Assembly: GCA_902521615.1 (NCBI GenBank)
Contig: CABYSJ010000004.1
Span: 1 to 64,000, forward strand
From: an uncultured Pelagibacteraceae bacterium
GTDB lineage: Bacteria > Pseudomonadota > Alphaproteobacteria > Pelagibacterales > Pelagibacteraceae
DNA length: 64,000 nt
Direction of reading: 5' to 3'
The notes under the pieces were generated by a model. It ran no database searches. It was not told the DNA's origin and was given only the letters and a program-made list of their open reading frames with translations. Shown here in pieces: positions 43,498 to 52,302 of this stretch. How positions within the stretch are numbered: the stretch's first letter is position 1; each line of letters begins with the position of its first letter. The position numbers and the translations under genes are program-made.

Positions 43498-44870
43498 TGG
43501 ACAAATCAAACGTAACACAACTACACCCAAAAGATAAAAACCAAAAAGAGGAAACTTCTTTAGTAAGTTCTTTATCGCCAAGAGAAATTGTATCCGAATT
43601 GGATAGATTTGTTGTTGGACAAAACAAAGCAAAAAGAGCTGTTGCTGTTGCATTAAGAAATAGATGGAGAAGACAAGCTCTTAAAGGTGAAATGAAGAAT
43701 GAAGTTTTGCCAAAAAATATCTTAATGATTGGACCTACTGGAGTGGGTAAAACAGAAATTTCGAGAAGATTGTCAAAGTTAGCTGAAGCTCCATTTGTAA
43801 AAGTTGAAGCGACAAGATTTACTGAGGTTGGATATGTTGGGAGGGATGTTGAACAAATAGTCAGAGATTTAATTGAAATTGCAATTTCGATGGAAAAAGT
43901 AAAAAAAAGAAAAGAAGTTTTTTCTCAAGCACAAAAAGCTGCAGAGGAAAAAGTTTTAGATGCATTAGTTGGAAAAAAAGCAAGCCTAGCAACAAGAGAA
44001 AGTTTTAGGAAAAGATTGAGAAATGGTGATTTAGATGATAACGAAATTGAAATAGCTGTTAGTGATACAGGCTCTAGCGGTGCCTCTTTTGAAATCCCAG
44101 GAATGCCTGGCGCAAATGTTGGCATGATCAATATTGGTGAAATGATTGGAAAATCAATGGGAAATAAAGAAAAAAAGAAAAAAATGACAGTTAAAGAATC
44201 TCATGAGATTTTAATTAATGACGAGTCTGATAAATTAATTGAACAAGATAAAATTATTAAAGCTGCAAAACTTTCAACCGAAAACAATGGTATTGTTTTC
44301 TTAGACGAAATAGACAAAATTTCAGCAAGAACTGATAGGGTTGGGGGAGATGTTTCAAGAGAAGGTGTTCAAAGGGATTTGTTGCCTTTAATTGAAGGAA
44401 CTACTGTAAATACGAAACACGGGCCAATTAAAACAGATCATATCTTATTTATAGCATCTGGTGCATTTCAACTTGCAAAACCATCTGATCTATTACCCGA
44501 ACTACAAGGGAGATTGCCTATTAGAGTAGAGTTAGAAGCGCTGACTAGCGAAGATTTTAAAAGAATATTAAAAGAACCGGATTTTAGTTTAATTAAACAA
44601 TATATAGCTTTATTAAAAACAGAAAATGTTGATCTAGAATTTTCAGATGATGGTATAGATATGATTGCAAATATTGCATCGGAGGTAAATACAACAGTAG
44701 AAAATATAGGAGCTAGAAGATTGCATACTATTATCGAAAAAATTTTAGATGAAATTAGCTTTACAGCAACTGATAGATCAGGAGAAAAAATTGTTATTAA
44801 TAAAGAATATATAAATAAAAATCTTGATAGCTTAGTAAAAGATACTGATTTATCAAAGTTTATTCTTTAA
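43497..44870 (+). CDS. hslU: HslU ATPase subunit of HslUV protease
   Basis: HslU is the AAA+ unfoldase that feeds HslV. The 457-residue protein has [24 protein letters not shown], Walker [15 protein letters not shown] (near residue 77), the pore loop GYVGRDVEQ, an I-domain, Walker [11 protein letters not shown], the sensor region and a C-terminal SKFIL tail that docks into HslV. Complete. It ends three bases from a convergent sulfotransferase gene. Confidence 0.98.
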   Translation: MDKSNVTQLHPKDKNQKEETSLVSSLSPREIVSELDRFVVGQNKAKRAVAVALRNRWRRQALKGEMKNEVLPKNILMIGPTGVGKTEISRRLSKLAEAPFVKVEATRFTEVGYVGRDVEQIVRDLIEIAISMEKVKKRKEVFSQAQKAAEEKVLDALVGKKASLATRESFRKRLRNGDLDDNEIEIAVSDTGSSGASFEIPGMPGANVGMINIGEMIGKSMGNKEKKKKMTVKESHEILINDESDKLIEQDKIIKAAKLSTENNGIVFLDEIDKISARTDRVGGDVSREGVQRDLLPLIEGTTVNTKHGPIKTDHILFIASGAFQLAKPSDLLPELQGRLPIRVELEALTSEDFKRILKEPDFSLIKQYIALLKTENVDLEFSDDGIDMIANIASEVNTTVENIGARRLHTIIEKILDEISFTATDRSGEKIVINKEYINKNLDSLVKDTDLSKFIL

Positions 44871-44873
44871 CAT

Positions 44874-45713
44874 TTATAAATATCCTAATTCAGTCATTTC
44901 TTTTTGAAAACTTTTTTCAATTTTATCGATATTTTTTTTATCTAAAATTTTTTTCCAGTCATTCTTTGGACCTAAATTAAAAAAAACTTTTCTTTTTCCA
45001 GTTTTAACGTCTAAAAGAGCTTCTTTAAAATCTTCTTTTGTCTCTTGCATCTTCATTTTTTCAAAATCTGTAGATTTTATAGCTTTATTCAATTTGACCA
45101 TATCTAAATTAAATTGCATTCCAAGAGTTTCTAGAAATTTAAAAATTTTAATCATAGTAGATTTTTTTTTTATTATTAAATCCTCGTATTTGATTAAAAT
45201 ATATTTTTTTTGTGAATTAAGATTTCTCCATGAATTATAATTAAAACTCCAAGAGCCTAGAAAAACACTTGAGTTTTTATTTGTTTTTTCCATAAATCTT
45301 GAGTTATCTAATAATGTATCTGTTGCTTGATCATGAGTTAAATCAAAATGATGTGCAAAAGAGGTAACTACATTTCTTGGATCTCTAACTATGTAAATTG
45401 CTGCAAGAGTATTGTTCATATCTGTAAAATTACAATCGTACATTTTACATAATGAACTGTGAGTTTTAAAAAATTTTACTTTACTCTTTTCTTTATTTAT
45501 AAAATTTTGAGCATTTATAAAATTTTTAAAAACTTCTTTATCATTTTCAATATCAATACCTAATGGCAAAAAATGATCTTTTAGAGGGAATTGAGATATA
45601 TTCTTTAAATTTTCTAATTTTGAAATGCCATCCTTGGTATAAAAATAGGAAGATAAAATAGATCTTAAGAGTGTATTCCCACTTTTGGGATATGATGCGA
45701 GCCAAATAATCAT
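44874..45713 (-). CDS. Sulfotransferase domain protein (copy 2)
   Basis: A 279-residue paralogue of the 33743-34603 gene. It has the 5'-phosphosulfate loop ASYPKSGNTLLRS, the 3'-phosphate motif YIVRDPRNVVTSFAHH (near residue 108), and the shared C-terminal FNLGPKNDWKKIL. Its start overlaps the smr stop by four bases. Substrate unknown. In many relatives smr is not followed by a sulfotransferase, so this may be an insertion into a core cluster. Confidence 0.9.
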   Translation of the reverse strand: MIIWLASYPKSGNTLLRSILSSYFYTKDGISKLENLKNISQFPLKDHFLPLGIDIENDKEVFKNFINAQNFINKEKSKVKFFKTHSSLCKMYDCNFTDMNNTLAAIYIVRDPRNVVTSFAHHFDLTHDQATDTLLDNSRFMEKTNKNSSVFLGSWSFNYNSWRNLNSQKKYILIKYEDLIIKKKSTMIKIFKFLETLGMQFNLDMVKLNKAIKSTDFEKMKMQETKEDFKEALLDVKTGKRKVFFNLGPKNDWKKILDKKNIDKIEKSFQKEMTELGYL

Positions 45714-46129
45714 TTATTTTTATTTTTTTTTAAAAAAATATAGAAAGCCCCACTACCTCCATCTTCAATTTTTGCCTCTTTAATTTCATAAATCACGTTC
45801 ATTAAATTTTTATTTTTTGAAATAAATTCAGGCACAGAATGTTTTAATATGCTTAGTTCTCTAGAAATATATGGATTTTTTTCATTCTCAGAATGGAGAC
45901 CTTTACCTGTTACAATAATCAATTTGTTTATATTATCTTCAAAAGATTTATATATAAATTCCTCCACTGCTTTATTTGCTTCTTCAAGTGTAAAACCGTG
46001 CAAATCTATACTTCTTGTTTGAAATGAAACTTTATTTATTTTTTTAAAATCTTTGTTTGGAAGTTTTTCATCACTGGAAATAAATTTTTCCCAATCTTTT
46101 TTATCTTTATCTGAAATATCTCTATTCAA
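45710..46129 (-). CDS. Smr domain protein
   Basis: A 139-residue protein with a C-terminal Smr (small MutS-related) domain: SIDLHGFTLEEANKAVEEFI (near residue 36), LIIVTGKGLHS and a GGSGAFYIFLKK end. Smr domains are nicking nucleases on DNA or RNA; the LDLHG-type and GxGxH motifs are both present. No MutS2 part is attached. It starts with TTG directly after the Tim44-like gene. Confidence 0.92.
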   Translation of the reverse strand: MNRDISDKDKKDWEKFISSDEKLPNKDFKKINKVSFQTRSIDLHGFTLEEANKAVEEFIYKSFEDNINKLIIVTGKGLHSENEKNPYISRELSILKHSVPEFISKNKNLMNVIYEIKEAKIEDGGSGAFYIFLKKNKNK

Positions 46130-46726
46130 TTAAGTTAAAGTATTTACAAGCTGCCAGTTAGGATTTGTAGATGTTATGTCTCTTGCAAAAACCCAAGTAT
46201 CATAAATTTTTTTTACTTTTTCTGGATCTCCAGAGATAATTTTTTTATCTTTATCCCTAATGCAGGTAATTACTTCCGCTATAAATTTTACAGTGACGTT
46301 CAACATATTCCCAATTTTTTTATGTTCAGAAATTTCAGCTGAATTAACTCCTATAAATGTAATTTCAGCATATTGACCTCTGGCACTTCTGTCTTTTAAT
46401 GCTTCATTAAATTGCTCATATATTTTTTTATTTAGTAAAGGTTTACTAGCAATTATTTTGTTATCATTGTCACTAAAATCAGTAATTATAGTTTCATAAG
46501 CTATTTTGGCACCTTTCAAAAAATCTTTCTGAGCCTCATCATCAAAATCATCTTTAGATTTGATGGGTTGATCAACTTTAATTTTTTTTAGAACCTCCTT
46601 AAATTGAGTAGGATTTTTACCCTCAAAACCCGTTCTTTTGCCTAGAATACTTTTTAATCTTAAAAATATGAAGCCAGCTATCATTGCTAACAAAATAATA
46701 TCTATATATTCAAAACTATAATTCAT
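46130..46726 (-). CDS. Tim44/TimA-like domain protein
   Basis: A membrane-anchored protein of about 198 residues: one N-terminal helix (YIDIILLAMIAGFIFLRL), a linker, then a Tim44-like NTF2-fold domain (DFLKGAKIAYETIITDFSDND, LKDRSARGQYAEITFIGV, VTVKFIAEVITCIRD, WVFARDI). The ORF track starts at a TTG; the ATG at 46726 places the helix at the N-terminus. Bacterial members are thought to help insert or fold membrane proteins. Divergent from fxsA, next to secB. Confidence 0.9.
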   Translation of the reverse strand: MNYSFEYIDIILLAMIAGFIFLRLKSILGKRTGFEGKNPTQFKEVLKKIKVDQPIKSKDDFDDEAQKDFLKGAKIAYETIITDFSDNDNKIIASKPLLNKKIYEQFNEALKDRSARGQYAEITFIGVNSAEISEHKKIGNMLNVTVKFIAEVITCIRDKDKKIISGDPEKVKKIYDTWVFARDITSTNPNWQLVNTLT

Positions 46727-46784
46727 GAATTTATAGTAATTACTATGTTGATAAATTTCAACTAGCAATTTAGATTAAGGACAA

Positions 46785-47201
46785 ATGAACTCAATTTTGA
46801 TCTTAATTTTATTAATTCCCATGATAGAAATTTATCTATTAATTAAAATTGGTTCTCAAATAGGTGCTTTAATAACCGTTTTAATGATTATTATAACAGC
46901 AATAGTTGGAGTTTATTACGCAAAATATGAAGGCCTAAATACCCTCACATCAGGGTTTATACAGATAAGCAAAAATGAAACTCCTACTTATGAAATGCTG
47001 TCTGGAGCTGCAATCGCGTTTGCAGCCCTATTGTTAATTATACCTGGTTTTTTAACAGACTTTGTAGGTTTTGTTTTAATATTTCCACCAACAAGAAAAA
47101 TAATATTTAGTGGTATAGCAAAAAAATTTAATCGAAAAAAAGAAAAAAATAATTTTATTGATGGTGAATTTGAAGATATAGATGAAAAAAATGACAAGTA
47201 A
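46785..47201 (+). CDS. fxsA: FxsA family membrane protein
   Basis: A 138-residue FxsA-family protein with three to four hydrophobic helices: ILLIPMIEIYLLIKIGSQIGALITVLMII, then LLIIPGFLTDFVGFVLIFPPTRK with the conserved PGF-x-TD segment, and a basic/acidic tail. E. coli FxsA affects phage exclusion when overproduced; its normal role is unknown. It overlaps the start of secB by 20 bases. Confidence 0.93.
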   Translation: MNSILILILLIPMIEIYLLIKIGSQIGALITVLMIIITAIVGVYYAKYEGLNTLTSGFIQISKNETPTYEMLSGAAIAFAALLLIIPGFLTDFVGFVLIFPPTRKIIFSGIAKKFNRKKEKNNFIDGEFEDIDEKNDK

Positions 47202-47613
47202 ATACAAGATCCTAGCAAAATTTATTAAAGATTTGTCAAGTGAAACAAAAGATACAGAAACTTACATTTTTGTTAGAGATAGAATTTTAAAATACCAATT
47301 AAGTATTGATATCAATTCAAAAGCAATAAAAAACAAAATGATAGAAGTTAATACAGTCATGAAGCTACAAGACAAAGAAGATACAAAAAAAAAATCTTTT
47401 TTTGAAATGACCTACACAACTGTAGTTAAAATTAGTGACGAAGTTAAAGAAAAACAAGAACTTGAAAAAATTATATTGTGTGATGTGCAATCTCAAATTT
47501 GCTTGGATTTAGAAAAATCATTTTTAGATATGTTGCACAATTCGGGATATCCAAACATGAAATTTGAAAAAAAATTAGATTTTGAAAAATTATATAAACA
47601 GAGAATAAATTAG
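47182..47613 (+). CDS. secB: Protein-export chaperone SecB
   Basis: SecB keeps preproteins unfolded and delivers them to SecA. The 143-residue protein shows KILAKFIKDLSSETKDTETYIF, VVKISDEVKEKQELEKIILCDVQSQ, and the C-terminal LDMLHNSGYPNMKFEKKLDFEKLY. It is more divergent than typical SecB and lacks the usual acidic IFP-x-ARE-x(L) signature, where the equivalent reads DVQSQICLDLEK. The neighbourhood fxsA-secB-dnaQ is standard in alphaproteobacteria. An alternative start three codons in (MTSKYK) shortens the overlap with fxsA. Confidence 0.87.
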   Translation: MKKMTSKYKILAKFIKDLSSETKDTETYIFVRDRILKYQLSIDINSKAIKNKMIEVNTVMKLQDKEDTKKKSFFEMTYTTVVKISDEVKEKQELEKIILCDVQSQICLDLEKSFLDMLHNSGYPNMKFEKKLDFEKLYKQRIN

Positions 47614-48272
47614 AAAAAATTTTTTTTTAAATTATTTTTTAAATATTCTTTATGTTTGTTGAGCTCATCTTCACTTGGAGAAATAATTCTTTTAAAATAT
47701 GAGATAGGAGAAATATCATTTTTTTTATCATCAAAGTTTTCATTTAGAAAATTTAAAGTCGGTTCTTTTTGATCAATTAAATTTATATATACTTTGGCTA
47801 ATAAATCGCAATCAATTAGAGCTGTGTGTTGGATACGACTAGAATTATCAATTTTAAATCTTTTACATAATGCATCTAAACTTGCCGGAGAACCTGGAAA
47901 TTTTTGCCTTGCGATCTCTAAGGTATCAATAACCTCGTTGGAAATGTTATTTTTTCCAAGCAAGGATAGTTCATTGTTTATGTGGGAAAGATCAAATTCC
48001 GAATTATGAATAATTAACCTTTTACCGTTGATAAAATCTAAAAATTCCTGGCTTATTTCTTTAAATTTTTTTTGTTTTTTTAAAAATTCATCACTATAAC
48101 CATGAATTTCAAATGCTTTCTGTGATACTTTTCTTTCTGGATTTAGATAATAATGAAATTTGTTTTTAGTTGGAATCAAATCTTCTAATTCAATACACCC
48201 TATTTCCACCATTCTATGGCCTTCTTCAACTGAAATGCCGGTTGTTTCTGTATCTAAAACTATTTCTTTCAT
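47610..48272 (-). CDS. dnaQ: DNA polymerase III epsilon subunit (proofreading exonuclease)
   Basis: DnaQ is the 3'-5' proofreading exonuclease of the replicase. The 220-residue DEDDh nuclease has LDTETTGISVEEGHRMVEIG (Asp7, Glu9), LIIHNSEFDLSHINNEL, and HTALIDCDLLAKVY with the general-base histidine and last aspartate. No C-terminal extension beyond a short tail. It is the last gene of ppsR-maf-aroE-coaE-dnaQ. Confidence 0.97.
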   Translation of the reverse strand: MKEIVLDTETTGISVEEGHRMVEIGCIELEDLIPTKNKFHYYLNPERKVSQKAFEIHGYSDEFLKKQKKFKEISQEFLDFINGKRLIIHNSEFDLSHINNELSLLGKNNISNEVIDTLEIARQKFPGSPASLDALCKRFKIDNSSRIQHTALIDCDLLAKVYINLIDQKEPTLNFLNENFDDKKNDISPISYFKRIISPSEDELNKHKEYLKNNLKKNFF

Positions 48273-48842
48273 TTATAAAATTTTTTTTAGAATAAAATTA
48301 ACGTCTTTTATAACAGATTTTTTTGTAAAATTATTTTTTATTATAAATTGAGATTTATTTTTTTTATATTTTGATGAAAATTGAATTTTTTCAAATTTTT
48401 TAAATAATTGCATGTTAAAATTTGGTCTTTTTCTGAGCCTTCTTCTTAATTCTCCTTTAGGTGAGACAACAAAAACTAATATATCTTTTCTATAATTAAT
48501 TTTGTTTTCCAAAAGTAACGGAATATCTAAAATTACAATTTTTTTATTTTTATTTTTTTTTAAAAATAATTTCAATTTTTTTCTTATTTCTAAATGAACT
48601 ACAGTTATTATTTTTTTTAGGTTAACGTTATTACTCAGTATTGCTTTAGTAATTTCATTTTTATTTATTGGAAATGATGAAATAAATTTTGGTAATTTTT
48701 TCTTTAATTTACTAAATATTTTTTTATCTTTTTTATAAAGCTTTGATACTTCATAATCTGCATTAAATACTGGATATCCAAAGCTTTTAGCAACATAGCT
48801 TTTTCCTGAACCTATATCTCCCAAAATTCCAATTCTAATCAT
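48273..48842 (-). CDS. coaE: Dephospho-CoA kinase
   Basis: CoaE phosphorylates dephospho-CoA in the last step of CoA synthesis. The 189-residue protein has the P-loop GDIGSGKSYVAKSF at the N-terminus, FNADYEVSKLYKKD, and DIPLLLENKINYRKDILVFV (near residue 115). The C-terminus is very lysine-rich, reflecting the base composition. It ends one base before dnaQ begins and overlaps aroE by eight bases. Confidence 0.95.
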   Translation of the reverse strand: MIRIGILGDIGSGKSYVAKSFGYPVFNADYEVSKLYKKDKKIFSKLKKKLPKFISSFPINKNEITKAILSNNVNLKKIITVVHLEIRKKLKLFLKKNKNKKIVILDIPLLLENKINYRKDILVFVVSPKGELRRRLRKRPNFNMQLFKKFEKIQFSSKYKKNKSQFIIKNNFTKKSVIKDVNFILKKIL

Positions 48843-49629
48843 TTTTTAAAATTTCTAATGTCACGCTATTGATCTGTGGTTCTATTCCATGCCATAATTT
48901 GAATGCTTCAAATGCCTGATAAACAAACATCAATTTACCATTCTCTGTTCTATTACCAAGTTTTTTTCCTTCTTTTAAAAAATTTGTTTCTTCAGGATTA
49001 TAAATTACATCATAAAACAGCTTGTTATTACCAACCTTTGAAAAATCTAAATTGATAGACTCCTTGTTTAATCCCAAACTGGTAGCATTTATGATTACAT
49101 CAAAATCATTTATCTCACCCCAATCTAATACCTCTAAATTATAAAATTGTGATTTTAAATCCTCAGCTTTTTTTTTAGTTCTGTTGCTAATAGAAATTTT
49201 TGAAACATTCATTTTGTTTAAAGCAAAAATTATTGAAGGAACAACTCCACCAGCTCCTAAAATTAAAATTTTTTTGCCTTGCACATCGAAATTTAAATTT
49301 TTAATTGCTTTATCAAAACCAAAAATATCTGTATTATAGCCTATCAAATTATCATTATTTAAAATTATTGTATTTACTGACTGAGTTTGTTCTGCCTCTA
49401 GACTTAATTTGTCTAAATAAGGTATTACTGTTTTTTTGAACGGAACAGTAACATTAATACCGTTTATTTTTTTTTCTTTAACTTCAGAAATTATAGTTTG
49501 GAGATTTTTCTCCTCAATATTTTTTTTATCATAAATGGCGTCAATGTTGTTTTCTTTGAGCCAAAAATTGTGAAGTTTAGGTGATAAAGAGTGGTTGATA
49601 GGATTGCCAATTACAAAATATTTTTTCAT
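48835..49629 (-). CDS. aroE: Shikimate dehydrogenase
   Basis: AroE reduces 3-dehydroshikimate to shikimate with NADPH. The 264-residue protein shows the shikimate site INHSLSPKLHN and NVTVPFKKTV with the catalytic lysine, YNTDIFGFD, the dinucleotide loop LGAGGVVPSII (near residue 125), and SNRTKKKAE. The ORF track starts at GTG 49632; the next codon, ATG at 49629, is better because it overlaps the maf stop as ATGA. Confidence 0.96.
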   Translation of the reverse strand: MKKYFVIGNPINHSLSPKLHNFWLKENNIDAIYDKKNIEEKNLQTIISEVKEKKINGINVTVPFKKTVIPYLDKLSLEAEQTQSVNTIILNNDNLIGYNTDIFGFDKAIKNLNFDVQGKKILILGAGGVVPSIIFALNKMNVSKISISNRTKKKAEDLKSQFYNLEVLDWGEINDFDVIINATSLGLNKESINLDFSKVGNNKLFYDVIYNPEETNFLKEGKKLGNRTENGKLMFVYQAFEAFKLWHGIEPQINSVTLEILKND

Positions 49630-50213
49630 CACAATAAGCTTAAGTATTCTTTAATTTTTTTTACAGGTAAACCCATAATTGTATCTTCGTCACCTTCTAT
49701 GCTTGCAAATAAGCTTCTGCCCTCTCCTTCTATTTGGTAAACGTTATATGCATAAAGTGTTGCATCAGATATTTTAGATAAATAATTTTTTAACTCATCA
49801 TCGGTAAAATTTTTCATTGTTAATTTTGCTTTATCAGTATAATTCCAAATCATAGATCCATTTTTAGATATACAAACAGAGCTAATTAAAAAATGTGATT
49901 TACCGTTAAGTTTTCTTAATATTTCCATTGCCTCTTCTCTGTTTTCTGGTTTAGATATCAGTTCGCCCTCCAAATCTATCACACTATCTGCTCCTAATAC
50001 TATTTCGTCATTTTTTTTCATGCTAACTTTGTTTGCTTTTAATTCAGCTAATTTTTTTGAAATTATTTCTGAACTTGCCTGTTCTTTTATTAAACTTTCT
50101 TTAACAGGCTCTTCATCTACGTTTGAAGGCTCAACAACGCATTTAATATTATTTTTATCTAAAATTTCTTTTCTAACCTCGCTTTTTGAAGCAAGAATAA
50201 TTTTATTTAACAT
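49629..50213 (-). CDS. maf: Maf-family nucleotide pyrophosphatase
   Basis: Maf proteins hydrolyse non-canonical or pyrimidine nucleoside triphosphates and limit their use in nucleic acids. The 194-residue protein has ILASKSEVRKEIL at the N-terminus, the metal-binding VLGADSVIDLEGEL (near residue 70), and YQIEGEGRSLFASIEGDEDTIMGLP. Normal length. It overlaps ppsR by 11 bases and aroE by one. Confidence 0.95.
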   Translation of the reverse strand: MLNKIILASKSEVRKEILDKNNIKCVVEPSNVDEEPVKESLIKEQASSEIISKKLAELKANKVSMKKNDEIVLGADSVIDLEGELISKPENREEAMEILRKLNGKSHFLISSVCISKNGSMIWNYTDKAKLTMKNFTDDELKNYLSKISDATLYAYNVYQIEGEGRSLFASIEGDEDTIMGLPVKKIKEYLSLL

Positions 50214-51030
50214 TGTTTAAATATATTTCGTGAATTTTAATTATAGAAGCTGCTGTTTCTTCAACTGATTTTCTCGTTACGTCTATAAGGGGCCATTTAT
50301 ATTTTTGAAATGTTTTTTTTGCCTCTAGAACCTCTTTTTTAATATTTTCTAAATCTGTATATTCAATATTTTCTGTTTCTCTCAAAGAGTTCATTCTATT
50401 TTTTCTCAAATCAGCTAGTCTTTCCGGCTCTGTACTTAGTCCTACAACACATGTCATTTGTGGATTTTTTTTAAGGGAATCTGGTAAAGAATTTTCATTT
50501 ACTAACGGAATGTTTGACGTTTTAAAACCTTTGTTAGCTAAGTAAATAGATGTTGGTGTTTTACTTGTTCTGCTTACGCCTACAAGAATAATATCAGATT
50601 TGTTTACTTCGTTTATTAAATTTCCATCATCATGATTCATTGTAAATTGAATTGCTTCAATTCTGTTATAATACTCTTCATTCAGTATATGTTGACCACT
50701 TGGCTCGTGTGTTGCTTTTTGATTTAATATTTTTGAAAAATTCAGAATTAAATTTCCTAAAACGCCAAAACATGGAATATTTTTATCCTCGCTTGCATTC
50801 GCAAGATGTTTAGCTAAGTTGTTATCGACGATTGTATATAAAATTATTGAATTTTCATTTTTTTTTGCATCCTCTAGAATTTTAAGAATTTGGTTTTCTG
50901 TTCTTGTAAAGGAGTAAGAATGAACCTTATATTCTATATTTAAAAATTGAGCCTTCAGAGCTAAAAATATTCTGTCTAAAGTCTCGCCCGTTGAGTCAGA
51001 AATTAAATATATTTGATATGTATTACTCAT
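50203..51030 (-). CDS. ppsR: Pyruvate phosphate dikinase regulatory protein (DUF299)
   Basis: A 275-residue bifunctional kinase/pyrophosphorylase of the DUF299 family, which switches pyruvate phosphate dikinase or PEP synthetase on and off by threonine phosphorylation. Landmarks are IYLISDSTGETLDRI at the N-terminus, the P-loop-like GVSRTSKTPTSIYLANKG (near residue 150) and NRMNSLRETENIEYTDLE. Which target it controls is not visible. It faces hemE across the candidate origin, as in many alphaproteobacteria. Confidence 0.96.
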   Translation of the reverse strand: MSNTYQIYLISDSTGETLDRIFLALKAQFLNIEYKVHSYSFTRTENQILKILEDAKKNENSIILYTIVDNNLAKHLANASEDKNIPCFGVLGNLILNFSKILNQKATHEPSGQHILNEEYYNRIEAIQFTMNHDDGNLINEVNKSDIILVGVSRTSKTPTSIYLANKGFKTSNIPLVNENSLPDSLKKNPQMTCVVGLSTEPERLADLRKNRMNSLRETENIEYTDLENIKKEVLEAKKTFQKYKWPLIDVTRKSVEETAASIIKIHEIYLNNVK

Positions 51031-51297
51031 GAATAAATTGTTAATAAATTTGTAATATTTTAATTAAATTACACAATTTAAAATTTTTTAAATTAACCTT
51101 GTAAAAACTGCTATTTTTTAACATTAATAATAAATAGGGTAAAACAATCCACAAAAATTAATATGGTTAAAAAAGCTTCATTTTAAACAATTTTATTCAG
51201 ATAACTTGTTGGTAAATTGTGAATATTATGTTTATAAAAATTAATCACCTTTATTCACAAGATATATTACAACTACAATAATTAATAATACTTATTT
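51031..51297. other. Candidate replication origin (oriC) between ppsR and hemE
   Basis: This 267-base, extremely AT-rich gap separates divergent ppsR and hemE. It contains TTATTCACA (51251-51259), a perfect fit to the DnaA box TTATNCACA, two single-mismatch copies (TTATTCAGA at 51193 and, on the minus strand, ATATTCACA at 51218-51226), and a weaker CAATCCACA at 51145. The chromosomal origin lies beside hemE in Caulobacter and related bacteria, genes on both sides point outward, and parS lies about 7 kb away. No experiment or skew calculation was done. Confidence 0.6.
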
Positions 51298-52302
51298 ATG
51301 AAACCTTTAAACAAAGTAATAATCAATAAGGACACTTCATTTAATCCTATATGGATTATGAGACAAGCAGGTAGATATTTACCAGAATTTAGAGAAATAA
51401 GAAAAGAAAATCCAAATTTTATTAATTTATGTTTAAATGATGATTTATCTTCAGAAATAACTCTACAACCATTAAAAAGATTTGATCTGGATGCTGCAAT
51501 AATATTTTCAGATATCTTAATGCTTCCCTATGGGTTGGGCCAGAAAGTAGAATTTCAAAAAAACTTTGGACCAAAGTTAGGGGAACTAAACTTAAATGAA
51601 ATTGCTAGGACTGATGAAATTGACTTTGTAGAGAAAATACATCGTGTCTATAAAGCAATAAAAAAAGTAAATTTAGATTCTAGTTTAAAATATAAAAACA
51701 CTATTGGATTTGTCGGTGCTCCGTGGACATTATTAGTTTATATGATTAATCAACAATCTCCTAAAAAGAATTTAAAAAAAGATTTTTTTAAAGATGGGTT
51801 TTTAATAAACAGAATTTTATTAATTATTGAAAAGTTTTTAAAAGTTCACATAAAAAATCAAATTGACAATGGAGCAAATGTAATTCAAATTTTTGATAGC
51901 TGGGCAGGCTTGTTAGAGGAAAAAGATTTACCTAATTATGTTTATGCTCCAACTTTAAATTTAGTAAATTATGTAAAATCTTTGAATGTTCCCGTAATAT
52001 GTTTTCCGAGAGAGATTAAAAATTATAAAGAATTTTGTGATATTGTTAAACCCGACGCTGTTAGTATCGACTATAATATTGATCCAAAAAAAATACTTAG
52101 AGACATAAGTATACCCATACAAGGAGGTTTAGACCCAAAAATTTTGTTAACAGACAAAGAAACATTAAAAAAAGAAGCTTTTTATTATTTAGAAATATTT
52201 CGAGATCACCCGTATATATTTAATCTTGGCCATGGTATTTTGCCTGAAACAAATCCAGAAATGGTTGAAAACTTAATTAAAATTGTAAAAGATTTTAAAT
52301 GA
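51298..52302 (+). CDS. hemE: Uroporphyrinogen decarboxylase
   Basis: HemE removes four carboxyl groups from uroporphyrinogen III to give coproporphyrinogen III. The 334-residue protein shows PIWIMRQAGRYLPEFR at the N-terminus, IIFSDILMLPYGLG with the catalytic aspartate, GFVGAPWTLLVYMI and FNLGHGILPETNPE. It starts just right of the candidate origin and overlaps hemH by four bases. Confidence 0.98.
   Translation: MKPLNKVIINKDTSFNPIWIMRQAGRYLPEFREIRKENPNFINLCLNDDLSSEITLQPLKRFDLDAAIIFSDILMLPYGLGQKVEFQKNFGPKLGELNLNEIARTDEIDFVEKIHRVYKAIKKVNLDSSLKYKNTIGFVGAPWTLLVYMINQQSPKKNLKKDFFKDGFLINRILLIIEKFLKVHIKNQIDNGANVIQIFDSWAGLLEEKDLPNYVYAPTLNLVNYVKSLNVPVICFPREIKNYKEFCDIVKPDAVSIDYNIDPKKILRDISIPIQGGLDPKILLTDKETLKKEAFYYLEIFRDHPYIFNLGHGILPETNPEMVENLIKIVKDFK

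Noticed and set aside
51031-51297. CtrA-like TTAA repeats in the candidate origin
   Set aside because: TTAA pairs are found at several spacings but none at the required seven bases, and they are frequent by chance in such AT-rich DNA.
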